From Palaemon carinicauda (Eukaryota; Arthropoda; Malacostraca; Decapoda; Palaemonidae), in the NCBI RefSeq assembly GCF_036898095.1, contig NC_090736.1, forward strand, positions 11,988,184 to 12,052,183: a stretch of 64,000 nt of DNA, read 5' to 3'. Positions within the stretch are counted from its first letter, which is position 1. Each line of letters begins with the position of its first letter. Positions 1 to 10,374 of this stretch are shown one piece after another. Below the pieces are notes generated by a model. The model saw only the letters and a list, made by a program, of their open reading frames with translations, was not told where the DNA came from and made no database searches. Position numbers and translations under genes: made by a program.

Positions 1-99
1 CATCTCTGTTCATCCTAGTTTTCCTGGACCGGGGCTCGTTTCCCGGCCAGTCGGAAGCTAGAAGTTGTTATCCTTTTGTGATATTTCTTCGTCCGCTCC

Positions 100-765
100 T
101 TTTCATCCTCAATAATTTTTGGACAAGGAGGAGATGTCGAGTCCTTATGCGTCTTTTTCGGATGCCATAAGATGCCTTCAGTGGTGGAACGATCCAGTCT
201 ATTCCAGTAGGTTTCAACCAGGAATCAGGCACCCTCCAGGAGGTCCCCCCCCCTTTTGGAACAAAGGACCTTAGGCCTTGTGTTGTGTTCCGTTACCTCG
301 ACTTCGAGGTGGAAGCAACACTGGACTTTTGGCAAGTCAATGCCGATTTACCGCAGCATTTGTTTTCTTTGCCAAGCAGGGCGGAACTCACTCGAGTCCC
401 TTTACGGGACAGTGAGGAGCCTTTTCTCTGGGCAAGGAGAAGAATGTATCCTTCTGTAAGGTTCATTCAGGGGGAAAAGAAGTTTGGCAGACTATCTCAG
501 CTGGAGAATGGACCCTTCATCGAGAAGTCTGCAAGAATCTGTGGCGACTTTAGATCGTCCTTATATAGAACTTTTCCCAGAGATTCTGGAGTGGATAGTG
601 GACTCTCCTAGGAGTCTTCCTTTTAGAGTAATTTTTTTCAGACTCCTCCCTTGGAAAGGTAATTTTTATAGGAGTTTTAAAGATTTCTACCTCCAGGATT
701 TATCAATCCATATGGGAGGTTCTAGAGAATGGTTCAGAATCAACCCTGTTTTCTCTTCCAGTATC
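100..765 (+). pseudogene. DIRS RNase H / C-terminal RT-RH remnant (element D)
   Basis: Fragments in several frames match the RT-RNase H polyprotein of element B. A 'FSDA' RNase H motif reads near 158-170. 'RFIQGE' followed by a decayed 'LADCLSR'-like stretch reads at about 460-510. Further on come 'EILEWIVDSPRSLPFRV' (about 578-631) and a decayed counterpart of B's RH C-terminus. At least two frameshifts are needed to follow the homology. B carries the same order of motifs at about 7990-8750, which is the basis for the call. Confidence 0.65.
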
Positions 766-849
766 TCTACATCTTAGTTGCTGTTTTCCTGTTGTCACTT
801 CGAAGGAAGTGCAATTGTGCATCATCTTCCATCAAAGGATGCAGGAGTG

Positions 850-1545
850 TGTTTACGACTGTAGTCAGGCACAGTATCTTGCCTTTCGATTGATAAAATC
901 CTCCAGGAACTTCTCTAATTGTTTGAAACATCGAATCAACAAGGACTTGCCAGTTTGGAGTCTGCATATAATCCTGAAGTTCCTTATGAGTGACAAGCTT
1001 GTCCTCTTGCATTCTTCTTCATTTTTAGGACCTCACGATGAATTCTTGTTTTGTTAGTGCCACGACAACTAAAAGTATCAGTGGATTCACGCGTTTTGTA
1101 AAACGTTGGCTTTCGAGATAACGAAGCTATCTGTTCATTGCAGTTAGGCTTTCTCACCGAGAATGACCACCATTTTCAACCTTGATCCAAGGCTTTTGAG
1201 TTTGCGACTCTTTCGGATATGGTTGGAGGGAGTCCTGTGTCCAGTAAGAACCCTGTAGCTCTTCCTGGGCAGAATGAAAGAGTTACGAGCAAGTCGAAGC
1301 TCTTTGGGGCTCAATTAAGTAGCCCTTGTTACCGATGTCAAGAATGTCCTTTCATTTTTCATCAGACTTATAGGAGAGGCTCGTGCGATTTACAGTGAGA
1401 CTTGTCTCTAATTTTTTTTAGAAAGACAGAGCTTTTTGGACACAACCTTTTGTAAGAGCAAATCTGTGTTCACTTCACACTTTATGAATCATGTCCAGAC
1501 TCTTTATGAGGACTGATACACTCTGGGACCATTCGTAACAGCGAG
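850..1545 (+). pseudogene. DIRS tyrosine recombinase remnant (element D)
   Basis: The stretch around 950-1015 reads 'VWSLHIILKFLMSDKL', matching 'GWNLDVVLRFLMSDRF' of the element B recombinase. At 1140-1165 there is a counterpart of 'CSLQLGFLAKNE'. The segment 1455-1555 is nearly identical to 9705-9810 in DNA, including the C-terminal 'LGPFVTASAVV' coding block. Stops and frameshifts interrupt every frame. Only the 3' end has been well conserved, so the reading frame as a whole is dead. Confidence 0.65.
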
Positions 1546-1911
1546 TGCAGTAGTGGGGGAGGAACCCTTCACTAAGTTCCCATATCCTAATACCTTTTTC
1601 TTCTCTTGGAACTCTTATATTTTTATGGTTGTTGTGGTGATTGCGACAGTCACCCACAATCATTGATTTTAGTCAGATGTTCTATTTGTTCCTTGAGAGT
1701 GCCCCGGAACAAGGTTTTTCGACCGTTTTGACAACTCCTAGAGGTCTTCAGCCCCCTGGGTGGATTGCTGGATCTCATAAGGAAAGTGGACATAATGAAA
1801 GATTCATTGAAGTTAACTTCCTTATCAGGTACGAACCCTTAAGTTTGTTTATTAACGCTTAAGTAAAATTCCATCCATATCGGCTGTCTCTAACCCTCCA
1901 CCTAAGGTGTT

Positions 1912-2015
1912 AATCATCTATATACATAACTACCAGGTAAGTCTTGTGTTTAAAAATTTTATTTTCATTATAAAATAAATTTTTGAACATACTTCCCTGG
2001 TAGTTATGTATAATT
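1912..2015. repeat. Internal complementary region (ICR) of element D
   Basis: The block has an imperfect dyad layout. 'CTACCAGGTAAGT' faces outward on the left and 'ACTTCCCTGGTAG' on the right, around an AT-rich centre. The right half is the reverse complement of the element's right end (2184-2240), with a few mismatches. In DIRS elements the ICR is complementary to both outer ends and is used to complete the circular DNA intermediate. The left end of D is outside the window, so only half of the pairing can be tested. Confidence 0.6.
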
Positions 2016-2240
2016 AAAATCCCCCCCTCCTCCCTTCTAGAGACTAGAGGCATGGAAAATATGGATATCCATGGGATGGTTTCTAGGTACCTCGCTAGGG
2101 GCGCACAGTTGGTACACCTGGCTATCCAATCAGCGATTGGCGCAAGTTTTTGAATTTTTCTGTCGTGACGTCAGGGACGTAAGCTATATACATGACTACC
2201 AGGTAAGTATGTTCAAAAATTTATTTTATAATGAAAATAA
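2016..2240 (+). repeat. Right inverted terminal repeat of element D
   Basis: The terminal segment ends with the signature 'CTACCAGGTAAGTATGTTCA' and an AT-rich tail. It pairs with the ICR at 1912-2015. A short potential stem ('TATGGATATCCATGGGAT') lies near 2060. The boundary at 2240 is inferred from where the ICR complementarity ends. It is followed by 'cattttacag' that belongs to the surrounding element. Confidence 0.55.
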
Positions 2241-2574
2241 CATTTTACAGGTATTCTCCCCCTGTCTTCTGCTAGGCAGTGAAGATGGTGGATGTATAAA
2301 CCCTTTGCCTTTTGGTTTTGGAGGTTCATCCAGTCACTGTGACCCTAGGGTCGAGTGTCTTTAACATTCACGCTCTCAGGTCTTGCGATGCTCTTACACA
2401 TCGCGTGGTGGCTCCCAGTCTCTCAGACCCCACCATCATCATGTTGGGTCAAGAGACAGGGGTGGGTGGATTTAGTCCTCTGCTTTCATTCGAGACCAGG
2501 TCTATATCCGGGCAGTTAGCTGTCCACAAGCAGCAAAGGCAGACCTCCCACTAACCAGTGAGTCCTCCTATATT

Positions 2575-2682
2575 GAATGATTACGAGGTTTGTATATCGT
2601 GTCGGAACAAATGACAATTTGTCCTAAATTGTATTTTCCCTAGCTATACAAACCCGTAATCATTTAATATAGATGCCCGCCC
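2575..2682. repeat. Internal complementary region of element C
   Basis: The left half reads 'GATTACGAGGTTTGTATATC' and the right half 'GCTATACAAACCCGTAATC', forming an imperfect dyad around 'GACAATTTGTC'. The right half is complementary to C's right terminus, split between 2853-2891 and 16000-16016. That split pairing is what proves that element A interrupts C. Confidence 0.65.
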
Positions 2683-2891
2683 CCTACCACCCCTCTCAAG
2701 TTCCACATTGAGCCTAAAGCGTTTGAATGAGGAAAGCGGGCTGGCGGTGGGTGGGAGGGCGGAGCTAAGCTCCACCTCATGCCGCCAGCCAAGCAATCAG
2801 CGCAATTGCCTGGTTTTCTTTCTCTTCGGCTGTTTCAGCTGAGTTCCTTTATCAAATGATTACGGGTTTGTATAGCTAGGAAAAATACAAT
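2683..2891 (+). repeat. Right inverted terminal repeat of element C (interrupted)
   Basis: GC-rich terminal repeat sequence ('GGCTGGCGGTGGGTGGGAGG' near 2730) followed by 'ATGATTACGGGTTTGTATAG' and an AT-rich tail. The last 15-20 bp are displaced to about 16000-16020 by element A. No partner left repeat is in the window. Confidence 0.55.
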
Positions 2892-3085
2892 TTTATGAAT
2901 AGTACTTACCTGGCAGTTACTGTATATATATATAGCTGATATCTCTAAAACGGCAGAATTTTTCAAAACGAGGCAACCGCCTTGTGGTGGTTGGGAGGTA
3001 GGTGGTTACACCCGTCACAGGGTGGTACAAGGAATCATTCCCATGTTCAAGACTTCAGTTCATCTCTGCCGGCTGGATCGAAAAC
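2892..3085 (+). repeat. Left inverted terminal repeat of element A
   Basis: Begins 'ttttatgaatagtacttacc' and includes a GC-rich portion with 'GGTGGTTGGGAGGTAGGTGG'. The complement occurs at 15780-15998 with scattered mismatches. The AT-rich outer 45 bp is complementary to the left half of the ICR at 15658-15703. Confidence 0.75.
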
Positions 3086-3899
3086 ATCGTTGGTCCACCA
3101 TTGAGAGTTTTTCAAATCATTTTCCCTTCTTCGCTTTTTTGGACTTCGTTTGGTGAAGTACACTGATTTAGGGATTTGGCAATCGTTTTTTGTTATTATT
3201 ATTGTACTATTTACTTTATCATGAGTGAAAACTTAATTTTCGTGTTTATGCGAGTGATGTATGCAAGGTGAGGTTACCGAAAGTGTCGGTTGACCCTCAC
3301 AGTTTGTATGCAGGGGTTTTGTTTGTGCATTATATTTTAGGTGCAAAGTTTTTAATCCTGATGGCGGAATTACGTTCCGCCAACTCTATGACGTCACAGA
3401 CGTGTGACGTAATCTTCATTGTATGACTTGCAAATTCTCTCTATTTGTTTTTTCTTGTAAAGAATGGGAGGAATTCCACTTATATAAGATTTTTAACTTT
3501 TAATGTAAAATTTTAAAAGAAATATTTGTCCATTTAGTATTCGTTCTTTAAATCATCGATCTAATTTCATAGATTTAATAGAACTAGCGTATGGTTAATT
3601 TTCGCTGTTAGTTCTCATTACTATCGATGCAGTCCCAACATGCCTTGGTAGCGTTCTTTTCGATATGGGAATTCTAGTTTTAGTAGTTTTTTAATTTTTA
3701 TGTTCCTATTGTTATGTGTAGCAATCCCTTATTTTTTTTGGGGGGGAACCTTTAAGATTTAAGGGTTATTTACATTTATATATATAGATACGTTATTGCT
3801 ACATCTGTTCTTTTTATCATAACAACTCGCTTGTTTTTGAAAACCCTTGGAATTAATTGTGGATTACATTTGTTTTCCCATTTTCTGTTCATTTTAATC
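3086..3899 (+). other. Leader of element A, no gene recognised
   Basis: AT-rich DNA without a convincing ORF. It contains 'TTTGGTGAAGTACACTGATT' near 3150, similar to 'TTTGGTGAAGTACTTCATTT' at about 4323 in element B, which supports both being leaders of related DIRS families. I see no promoter motif I would defend. Confidence 0.4.
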
Positions 3900-4088
3900 T
3901 TTAACGTATAACTTTCCCGGCGTTTGTATGTTACTACCGGGTAGGTATTTATGACATTTTATTTTCCCGGTGGTTATATGTAACTAACGGGCGAGTGTAT
4001 TCAACATTTATTTTTAAACTCTACTCTTGCCCTTTTTCTGACCACCGGGTAAGTATGTTTGAAAGTTTATTTTATTATGGAAATGTCA
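3900..4088 (+). repeat. Remnant DIRS right terminus / ICR abutting element B
   Basis: Three diverged copies of the terminal signature occur here: near 3935 ('TACCGGGTAGGTAT'), inverted and direct near 3965-3990 ('CCCGGTGGTTATATGTAACT'), and at 4042-4060 ('CACCGGGTAAGTATGTTTGA'). The segment 4045-4088 is about 80% similar by eye to the right end of element B (10521-10568). It therefore looks like the right terminus of an older B-family copy lying immediately outside B's left end. Confidence 0.5.
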
Positions 4089-4110
4089 GTTTTAAATATT
4101 TAACTTAGCT

Positions 4111-4262
4111 GGTGAATATATAATAGCTGCAACTCTGTTGCTCGACAGACACATACAATAAAAACTCGCCAGCGATCGCTATACAGGTTGCGGGTGTGCC
4201 CACCAGCGCCAACTGTCGGCCAGATACCACTCTCGATGTAAACAAAGACTCAATTTCTTCTC
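4111..4262 (+). repeat. Left inverted terminal repeat of element B
   Basis: Exact reverse complement of 10375-10526 by direct reading, without mismatch over 152 bp. It starts 'GGTGAATATATAATAGCTGC' and ends 'CAATTTCTTCTC'. The identity across 6.1 kb implies recent mobility or ongoing gene conversion. Confidence 0.85.
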
Positions 4263-5069
4263 TGTCGACGTGTCGACAAGACGTACTTTTACTCGCTGTA
4301 GAACCTGGAGTTTTCTCAACATATTTGGTGAAGTACTTCATTTTGGTTTGAGCTTTCGCAGTGCAGGTGTTTTATCTTCATCTTAAATCTTGAACTCGTT
4401 TTGGATAGATTTAATTTTTGATGACAAAGAGAGTATGGACTTTCTTTGACTTTTAAATGGCCGACCCTTCCCTTAGACGGAAGTGTGTTTAGGCTTTTAG
4501 TAATTATCTTATCACGTTATAAATTAATTATAGATTTTCCTCTATATATTTTATATCACCGCCTTTATTAGGCCTCTTCGATTAACTTTCCATTTATAAT
4601 AAACATAAAAAATAAATTTTAATGTTTTGTTTATATGCGACCTTTCCTGAGAGTAGGCGGTCCTAACTTGGAAACCGAAGTTAAACAACGTTGAGCCCTT
4701 TCAATCGTAAATAGCTTTTAAAGAGCTAATGATTTAAAACTTTTTAAATGAATATTTTTAATAAATATTTTATGAAAGATTTTCTTTGAATAGTCTTCGT
4801 ACTGTTTTCAAAGATGAACTAACGTTTAGTTTATTTATGCTACGCAGTTTGCGCTCTATCGTTACGATAGAGAGAGAGAGTATCACGGTTTCACTTTGCA
4901 GAAAGAGTAAATCGATTCTGACGTTTTGTTCATTCTTCTTTCAAAGCTTAAATGTTTTAAATTCTATTTTAAAGGAACTTTTTAGTTGAAAAACCTTTCA
5001 GTTTTTTCCTTTGGTCAAATAACATGTTTTTTTGACGAAACGTAATTGGGCTCTTCTCTTAGGTGCGAA

Positions 5070-5154
<85 letters not shown>

Positions 5155-5883
5155 CGGAGGGAGAGAGAGGAGAGAAAACGTTCCGTTCAAGCGGGTAACG
5201 TTGTTCTCGAGTTACTCTCGTCCCTAGTCTCTGTACGGGGAGAAAGGATAAAACGTTTTTAGTTTTATTCTCGTCCCCAGGCAATGTACGGTGAGAGATT
5301 GAAAACGTAGTTTTGAATGAACTAGTGTTTAGTCTCTTCCCCAACCACTGAATTTTTTATCTTAAAAGATGTTTACTGTTTTTTTGCTGGTATTAATGTG
5401 CTTGCATTATACGACTGATTTCGCATTTACTACCTTTTGATGAGGGTAGAATTGCGTGCTTCAGGTAGAAATCAGTAAAAGTTTCGATTTCAGTGAAATA
5501 AGTGCAAAACAGAAAATCGTAGTGATAAAGTGATATTGCGCAAAGTGTTACAGTGTTGCGTCCGAGGGTTCGTCTGTTCGTGCCTGTCGTTCACCTAGTC
5601 CGGGACCTCTTGCAAGCTCCCAAGCCCAGGGGAGAAGTAATGTCGTACGACTTATGGGTTTGAGAGGCCTTGATCAGCGAACAGACGTTTCCCTCTATGG
5701 TATCGGGTGTATCTTACCAAGATCTCCCCTACCATAAGGCGAGAGAGACAATTTTCTCCTCGTCATCCGAAGGCTTTTCGCATAAGAAACCTGAAACAAG
5801 GTTTCGAGGCCCTTAAGCGAAAGTCAGTCCTTTTAGGACAGGTCCAGCGTCCTGGTTGCAGCCATTAGGACAGCTCTGACCCT
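4263..5883 (+). other. Leader of element B, no intact gene
   Basis: Untranslated leader, with a (GA)n tract at 5072-5149. Near 5585-5650 a gag-like start is suggested by 'GGACCTCTTGCAAGCTCCCA', comparable to 'GACCTCTTCCAAGCTCCCCG' at 10787 in element A. Stops follow within about 100 codons in all frames. Confidence 0.4.
5072..5149 (+). repeat. (GA)n microsatellite
   Basis: Uninterrupted GA dinucleotides for about 78 bp, followed by an imperfect GA-rich tail to about 5175. It lies in the leader of element B. The Leu/Ser-repeat ORF on the opposite strand is an artefact of this tract. Confidence 0.95.
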
Positions 5884-7237
5884 ATGCAGTCATCGGAAAA
5901 CTGCTCGCCGCCTAACAAAAGCGTAACACAGACTCCGAGAGTCTTTTTGTTGGCAAAGTGTTGCGGTCACAGACGTTACCCTCGTCTCTTACCACAACCA
6001 TTTCCGTTGATCCTAAATGGGTTGTACGGCAAGACATGCAGAATAAGCTTGCCTCCCTTATGGAAGACTATTCTGCCGATTAGTCCGTTGAGCCTAGCCG
6101 TTTATCTCATCGAGATCCTGGCTTTCAGCCAACCTAACGTTCCTTTGTGCGTCCTGTTGACGTTGACGTAGCTAAGTCACGTCAGTCAGGTTGTTTAGAA
6201 CCACACTCGATGCGGTCTCGTGTGGATTTTCAGCCACATTTGGACGTTAGGCCACTTGCTGATGCTCCTGTTGACGTTCAGGACGTTCGCTAACAATCGG
6301 AGTTGACTTGTTTTGACGCTGTGCGTCAACCTCCGCATTCTAGAGTTGTTTTGACTGCTCAGTCTAGGCGGTCAAAGCAGTCTCGAGTGGACGCTGTGCG
6401 TCCTCACGCACCTGTTGTTGTTGACAGTTCACAGACTGTCAAGCAGTTACATGACGTTGCGTCCTGGTCTCTCGCACCTGTTGTTGTTGACAGTTCACAG
6501 ACTGTCAAGCAGTTACATGACGTTGCGTCCTGGTCCGCTACTAAGCACCAGTGCGTGTGGACTCTGCTTGAAAAGCATTGCCACCACGGTAGGTCTCTCC
6601 CTTGCTTGAGACTCAGCTATTATCGGACAAGGTTCCTTTAGATGAGGAAGTTGCTGTTCCCCCTCCTACTGATATTTCCTTGAGGACTCTGTCAGACGGA
6701 GAGGAGCCTAAAGCTGCTTAGCCCTCTATGGACTTTAAATAAATCATGCTGATTTTTAAGGATCTTTGTCCGGATCTTTTTGTAACGGCTGCTCCTCGTT
6801 CGCCTAAACGTCAGAGCTTACACTAGGCCTAGCTACTTCGAAGCCGTTGTTTTATAAGCTAGTGCTCTCTCGCTCTCCTAGAGAGCTTTACGTTTGCTAG
6901 GCGACTGGTTTATCACCAGGAGGAGTTTGGGGGATACAGCCTTTGCTTTCCCTTCTTTTAAACTGGCTTATAGAGCGAGAGTCTGATATGACACGAGAGA
7001 AGTTCTCGGCTTGGGAGTTCCTGCCTCTGCCCAGATAGACTTCTCAAATCTCGTAGACTCTCCCTGGCGCCTGGCCAGGAGAGGCTCCAAGATTTTACAG
7101 GTCAACTTCACAGCTGTTTTCGAGCCTTTGAAGTTTTGCTGTACAATTATGTCATGCATAAACAAGGCTTTCAGGGATGGCTCCAATGATCTGACAGCCA
7201 CGTTCTCTGCAGGGACAAGTCCCTCAGGGATGGCTCC
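5884..7237 (+). pseudogene. Gag-like region of element B, decayed
   Basis: Short frames of 95 and 112 codons (5884-6171 and 6303-6641) and a further fragment near 7140-7235 are separated by stops. 'AFRDGSNDL' at about 7168-7200 followed by 'GMAP' and 'FTAG' resembles a repeated gag C-terminal motif. 'TCAGGGATGGCTCC' occurs twice (7176 and 7217), showing a duplication of about 41-45 bp. A 66-bp duplication lies at 6409-6537. DIRS gag proteins are poorly conserved, so the call rests mainly on position upstream of RT. Confidence 0.5.
6409..6537 (+). repeat. Direct 66-bp tandem duplication in the gag region of B
   Basis: The unit starting 'CACCTGTTGTTGTTGACAGT' begins at 6409 and again at 6475. 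The two copies are identical through about 60 bp ('GCGTCCTGGTC'). In the 6303 frame each copy encodes 22 residues beginning 'APVVVDSSQTVKQLHDVA'. The identity indicates a very recent duplication. Confidence 0.9.
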
Positions 7238-8933
7238 TTGATTTGGCAGCCATGTTCACTGCAGGAGTACGTAAGAGGCAAGTGCACTCAATGTGTTCAT
7301 TGTCAAGACAAACTTCACGATGAAGTCTACCAGGCTGTCTTGACAGCATTTATGGAAGGCGACTGGATGGTCTCTCTCGACCTTCAGGAGGCATACTTCC
7401 ACATTCCTATACACCCGGATTCCCAACCGTTTCTGAGGTTTTTTTACAGGAATGTGGGGTACCAGTTTCGAGCTATCGGAGATCAGAGCCTCCCTGTACT
7501 TGGACGACTGGCTTCTCAGAGCCTCTTCCAGTCATCGCTGTCTGAAGGATCTCAATTGGACTCTAGATCTGGCCAAGGAATTGGGACTCCTAGTCAATTT
7601 GGAAAAGTCACAGCTGGTCCCATCCCAAACTATTCTGTATTTAGGGATGGAGATTCACAGTCAAGTTTTTCGGGCTTTTCCGTCGGCCCCCAGAATAGAT
7701 CAAGCCCTGCTCTCCATCCAGAAGATGCTGAAGAAAGAACGCTGCTCAGTCAGGCTGTGGATGAGTCTGGTAGGGACGCTGTCATCCCTGGAGCAATTTG
7801 TCTCGCTAGGAAGGCTACACCTCCGTCCTCTTCAATTCCATCTGGCTTTTCACTGGAAAAAGGACAAGACGCTAGAGGCGGTCTCGATCCCGATTTCCGA
7901 AAAGATAAAGTCTTGTCTGACTTGGTGGAAGGACAATATCAGCCTACGAGAGGGTCTTCCCCTGGCAGTTCAGATACCCAACCACGTTCTCTTCTCGGAC
8001 GCATCGGACTTGAGCTGGGGCGCGACGCTGGACGGTCGGGAATGCTCAGGTCTGTGGAACTCGAGTCAGAGGAGCATGCATATCGACAGCAAGGAGCTTT
8101 TGGCGGTTCATCTGGCCTTGATAAGCTTCGAGAATCTCCTTCGAGGCAAGGTGGTGGAGGTAAACTCGGACAACATCACGGCCTTGGCGTACATTTACAA
8201 ACAGGGAGGTACCCACTCACTGACTTTGTACGAGGTCGCAAGGGACCTGCTCATCTGGTCAAAAGATCGAGGCATCTCCCTAGTAACGAGGTTCATCCAG
8301 GGCGACTTGAACGTCCTAGCAGATTGTCTCAGTCGGAAAGGTCAAGTAATTCCAATCGAATGGACCCTCCACAAGGATGTGTGCAAGAGACTTTGGGCGA
8401 CTTGGGGTCAACCCACCATAGATCTCTTTGCAACCTCGCTGACCAAGAGGCTTCCAATCTATTGCTCTCCAGTCCCGGACCCAGCAGCAATACATATAGA
8501 TGCCTTCCTCCTAGATTGGTCACATCTGGATCTTTACGCATTCCCACCATTCAAGATTGTCAACAAGGTACTGCAGAAGTTCGCCTCTCACGAAGGGACA
8601 AGGTTGACGTTAGTTGCTCCCCTCTGGCCCGCGAGAGAATGGTTCACCGAGGTACTTCGATGGTTAGTAGACGTTCCCAGAAGTCTTCCTCTAAGAGTAG
8701 ACCTTCTACGTCAGCCACACGTAAAGAAGGTACACCAAAGCCTCCACGCTCTTCGTCTGACTGCCTTCAGACTATCGAAAGACTCTCGAGAGCTAGAGGC
8801 TTTTCGAAGGAGGCAGCCAGTGCGATTGCTAGAGCAAGGAGAGCTTCTACCATTAGAGTCTACCAATCGAAGTGGGAAGTCTTCCGAGACTGGTGCAAGT
8901 CAGTTTCTGTATCCTCGACCAGTACCTCTGTAG
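7238..8933 (+). pseudogene. DIRS reverse transcriptase-RNase H, frameshifted (element B)
   Basis: The N-terminal RT part reads in the frame of 7238 ('GDWMVSLDLQEAYFHIPIHP', then 'YQFRA'). At about 7475 homology jumps to the frame of 7452, which then stays open to 8933. That frame has the RT catalytic box 'LYLDDWLL' near 7492, then 'LGLLVNLEKSQ', and an RNase H domain with 'FSDASDLSWGA' (about 8002), 'DSKELLAVH' (8082) and 'VNSDNITALAYI' (8161). It continues with 'LNVLADCLSR' (8308) and the DIRS-type C-terminus 'IDLFATSLTKRLP'. Compared with element A ('SFGLGSAPLMFT' at about 13105-13140), B lacks about 80 bp carrying RT motif B. Catalytic Asp residues are present but the polypeptide is broken. 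Confidence 0.8.
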
Positions 8934-9832
8934 CCCAAATAGCTGATTTTCTCTTATACCTGAGAAAAGGACGATCCCTTTCAGCTCCCATTATCAAGGG
9001 CTACAGAAGCATGTTGGCATCGGTCTTTCGGCATAGAGGCTTAGATCTTTCCAACAATAAAGATCTGCAAGACCTCCTTAAGTCTTTTGAGACCACTAAG
9101 GAGCGTCGTTTGGCTACTCCTGGGTGGAATTTAGACGTGGTCCTAAGATTCCTCATGTCAGACAGGTTTGAGCCTTTACAGTCAGCCTCCCTGAAAGATC
9201 TCACTCTTAAGACACTTTTCCTGGTATGCTTAGCCTCAGCTAAAAGAGTCAGTGAGATTCATGCCTTCAGCAAGAACATCGGATTTTCGTCAGAAAAAGC
9301 CACTTGTTCTCTGCAACTTGGTTTTCTAGCCAAAAATGAGCTACCTTCTCGTCCTTGGCCTAAATCTTTCGATATTCCCAGCTTATCGGAGATCGTAGGC
9401 TATGAACTAGAAAGAGTCTTATGCCCTGTTAGAGCTCTTAAGTTCTACTTAGCTCGTACTAAACCTTTACGAGGCCAATCTGAAGCTTTATGGTGTTCGG
9501 TTAAGAAACCATCCCTGCCTATGTCAAAGAATGCTTTGTCATACTTTATCAGATTGTTAATACGAGAAGCTCATTCACACCTGAGTGAGGAAGACCGATC
9601 TTTGCTTAAGGTTAAGACGCACGAGGTTAGAGCTGTAGCAACTTCCGTGGCCTTTAAGCAAAATAGATCTCTGCAAAGTATAATGGACGCAACCTATTGG
9701 AGAAGCAAGTCAGTGTTCGCGTCATTTTACTTGAAAGATGTCCAGTCTCTTTACGAGAACTGCTACACACTGGGACCATTCGTAACAGCGAGTGCAGTAG
9801 TGGGTGAGGGCTCAACCACTACAATTCCCTAA
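8757..9832 (+). CDS. DIRS tyrosine recombinase (element B)
   Basis: The frame is open to 9832. The N-terminal SAM-like core-binding part reads 'ARARRASTIRVYQSKWEVF' near 8830, followed by 'SVAQIADFLLYLRKGRS' and 'GYRSMLASVFRHRGL'. The catalytic part has the box I Arg in 'LASAKRVSEIHAFS' (about 9230), the box II His-x-x-Arg in 'KTHEVRAVATS' (about 9618) and a Tyr-containing C-terminal block 'TYWRSKSVFASFYLKDV' (about 9693). It would recombine circular cDNA with genomic DNA. The real start is uncertain because the same frame is open back to 7238. I place the domain start near 8757, where homology to the recombinase begins, inside the end of the RT-RH frame. No stop or frameshift is seen, so this is the best preserved mobile-element protein in the window. 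Confidence 0.75.
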
Positions 9833-10233
9833 TTCCATACCCTTTTAATCTTTCTCTTGAAATGTTTTAATGTTGTTTTTATGGGTTGTGCGGAAGGCTA
9901 AGAAGCCTTTCGCATCCTGGTTGATTTGGCGGGTGGTCAAAGTCATTTCTTGAGAGCGCCCAGATTAGGGGTTTGATGAGGTCCTGATGTATGGGTTGCA
10001 GCCCTTGATACTTCAGCTCCTGGGGGTCTGTCAGCATCCTAAGAGGATCGCTGGGCTCCGTAAGGAAGACGTACTTACAAGGCAGAGTAATCGTCTAAGT
10101 CGACTTCCTTACCAGGTACCTATTTATTTTGGTTTTGTTATATTGATAACTGCCAAAATGAAATAAAAAACTCTTAGCTTATACGATGTAAACATATTTA
10201 GCTCTGGTCTCTACCCACCTCCTTGGGTGTGAA
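9833..10233 (+). other. 3' UTR of element B
   Basis: Non-coding. It includes 'CTCCTGGGGGTCTGTCAGCA' and 'GACTTCCTTACCAGGTACCT' near 10105, comparable to 'CTTCCTTATCAGGTACGAAC' at 1818 in element D. It separates the YR stop from the ICR. Confidence 0.5.
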
Positions 10234-10331
10234 TCAGCTATTATATATTCACCGGCTAAGTTAAATATTTAAAAATGATATTTTAATTATAAAATAAATT
10301 TTTGAATATACTTACCCGGTGAATATATAAA
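10234..10331. repeat. Internal complementary region of element B
   Basis: Left half (10234-10276) is the reverse complement of the left end 4089-4127, with one difference (ACCGGC against ACCAGC context). Right half (10277-10331) is the exact reverse complement of the right end 10521-10568. This is the textbook DIRS ICR. It is expected to template joining of the two cDNA ends before circularisation. The junction between halves near 10277 marks the two outer ends of the element. Confidence 0.85.
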
Positions 10332-10374
10332 TTAAACGACCCTCCCTTCCTCCCCAATAGAGACGCAGTGGGAT

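Larger units (their letters stand above)
1..2240 (+). mobile_element. DIRS-like retrotransposon D, 3' portion, degenerate
   Basis: The window opens inside a decayed DIRS-type element. Reading left to right it holds an RNase H remnant, a tyrosine recombinase (YR) remnant, a 3' UTR, an internal complementary region and a right inverted terminal repeat. The order matches the better preserved element B. Many frameshifts and stops break the coding parts, so it is not functional. The left half lies outside the window. It ends near 2240 and is followed directly by the 3' UTR of element C, so D appears to sit inside C. No target-site duplication is expected for a YR element, and the left junction is out of view. 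Confidence 0.75.
2241..2891 (+). mobile_element. DIRS-like element C, 3' tail (continues at 16000-16020)
   Basis: This is 3' UTR, ICR and right terminal repeat of a third DIRS family, whose ends carry 'GATTACGGGTTTGTATAGC'. The right terminus is cut at about 2891. The missing end resumes after element A at about 16000 as 'taggacaaattgtcatat'. Joining the two flanks gives a continuous match to the complement of the ICR, which demonstrates the interruption. Only about 650 bp of C is present here and no coding part of C is visible. Confidence 0.7.

Noticed and set aside
4105..4341. 78-codon minus-strand ORF
   Set aside because: Lies in the inverted terminal repeat of element B and has a partial mirror near 10400. 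No protein evidence.
5015..5344. Minus-strand ORF with a poly Leu-Ser run
   Set aside because: Product of the (GA)n microsatellite in the leader of a DIRS element.
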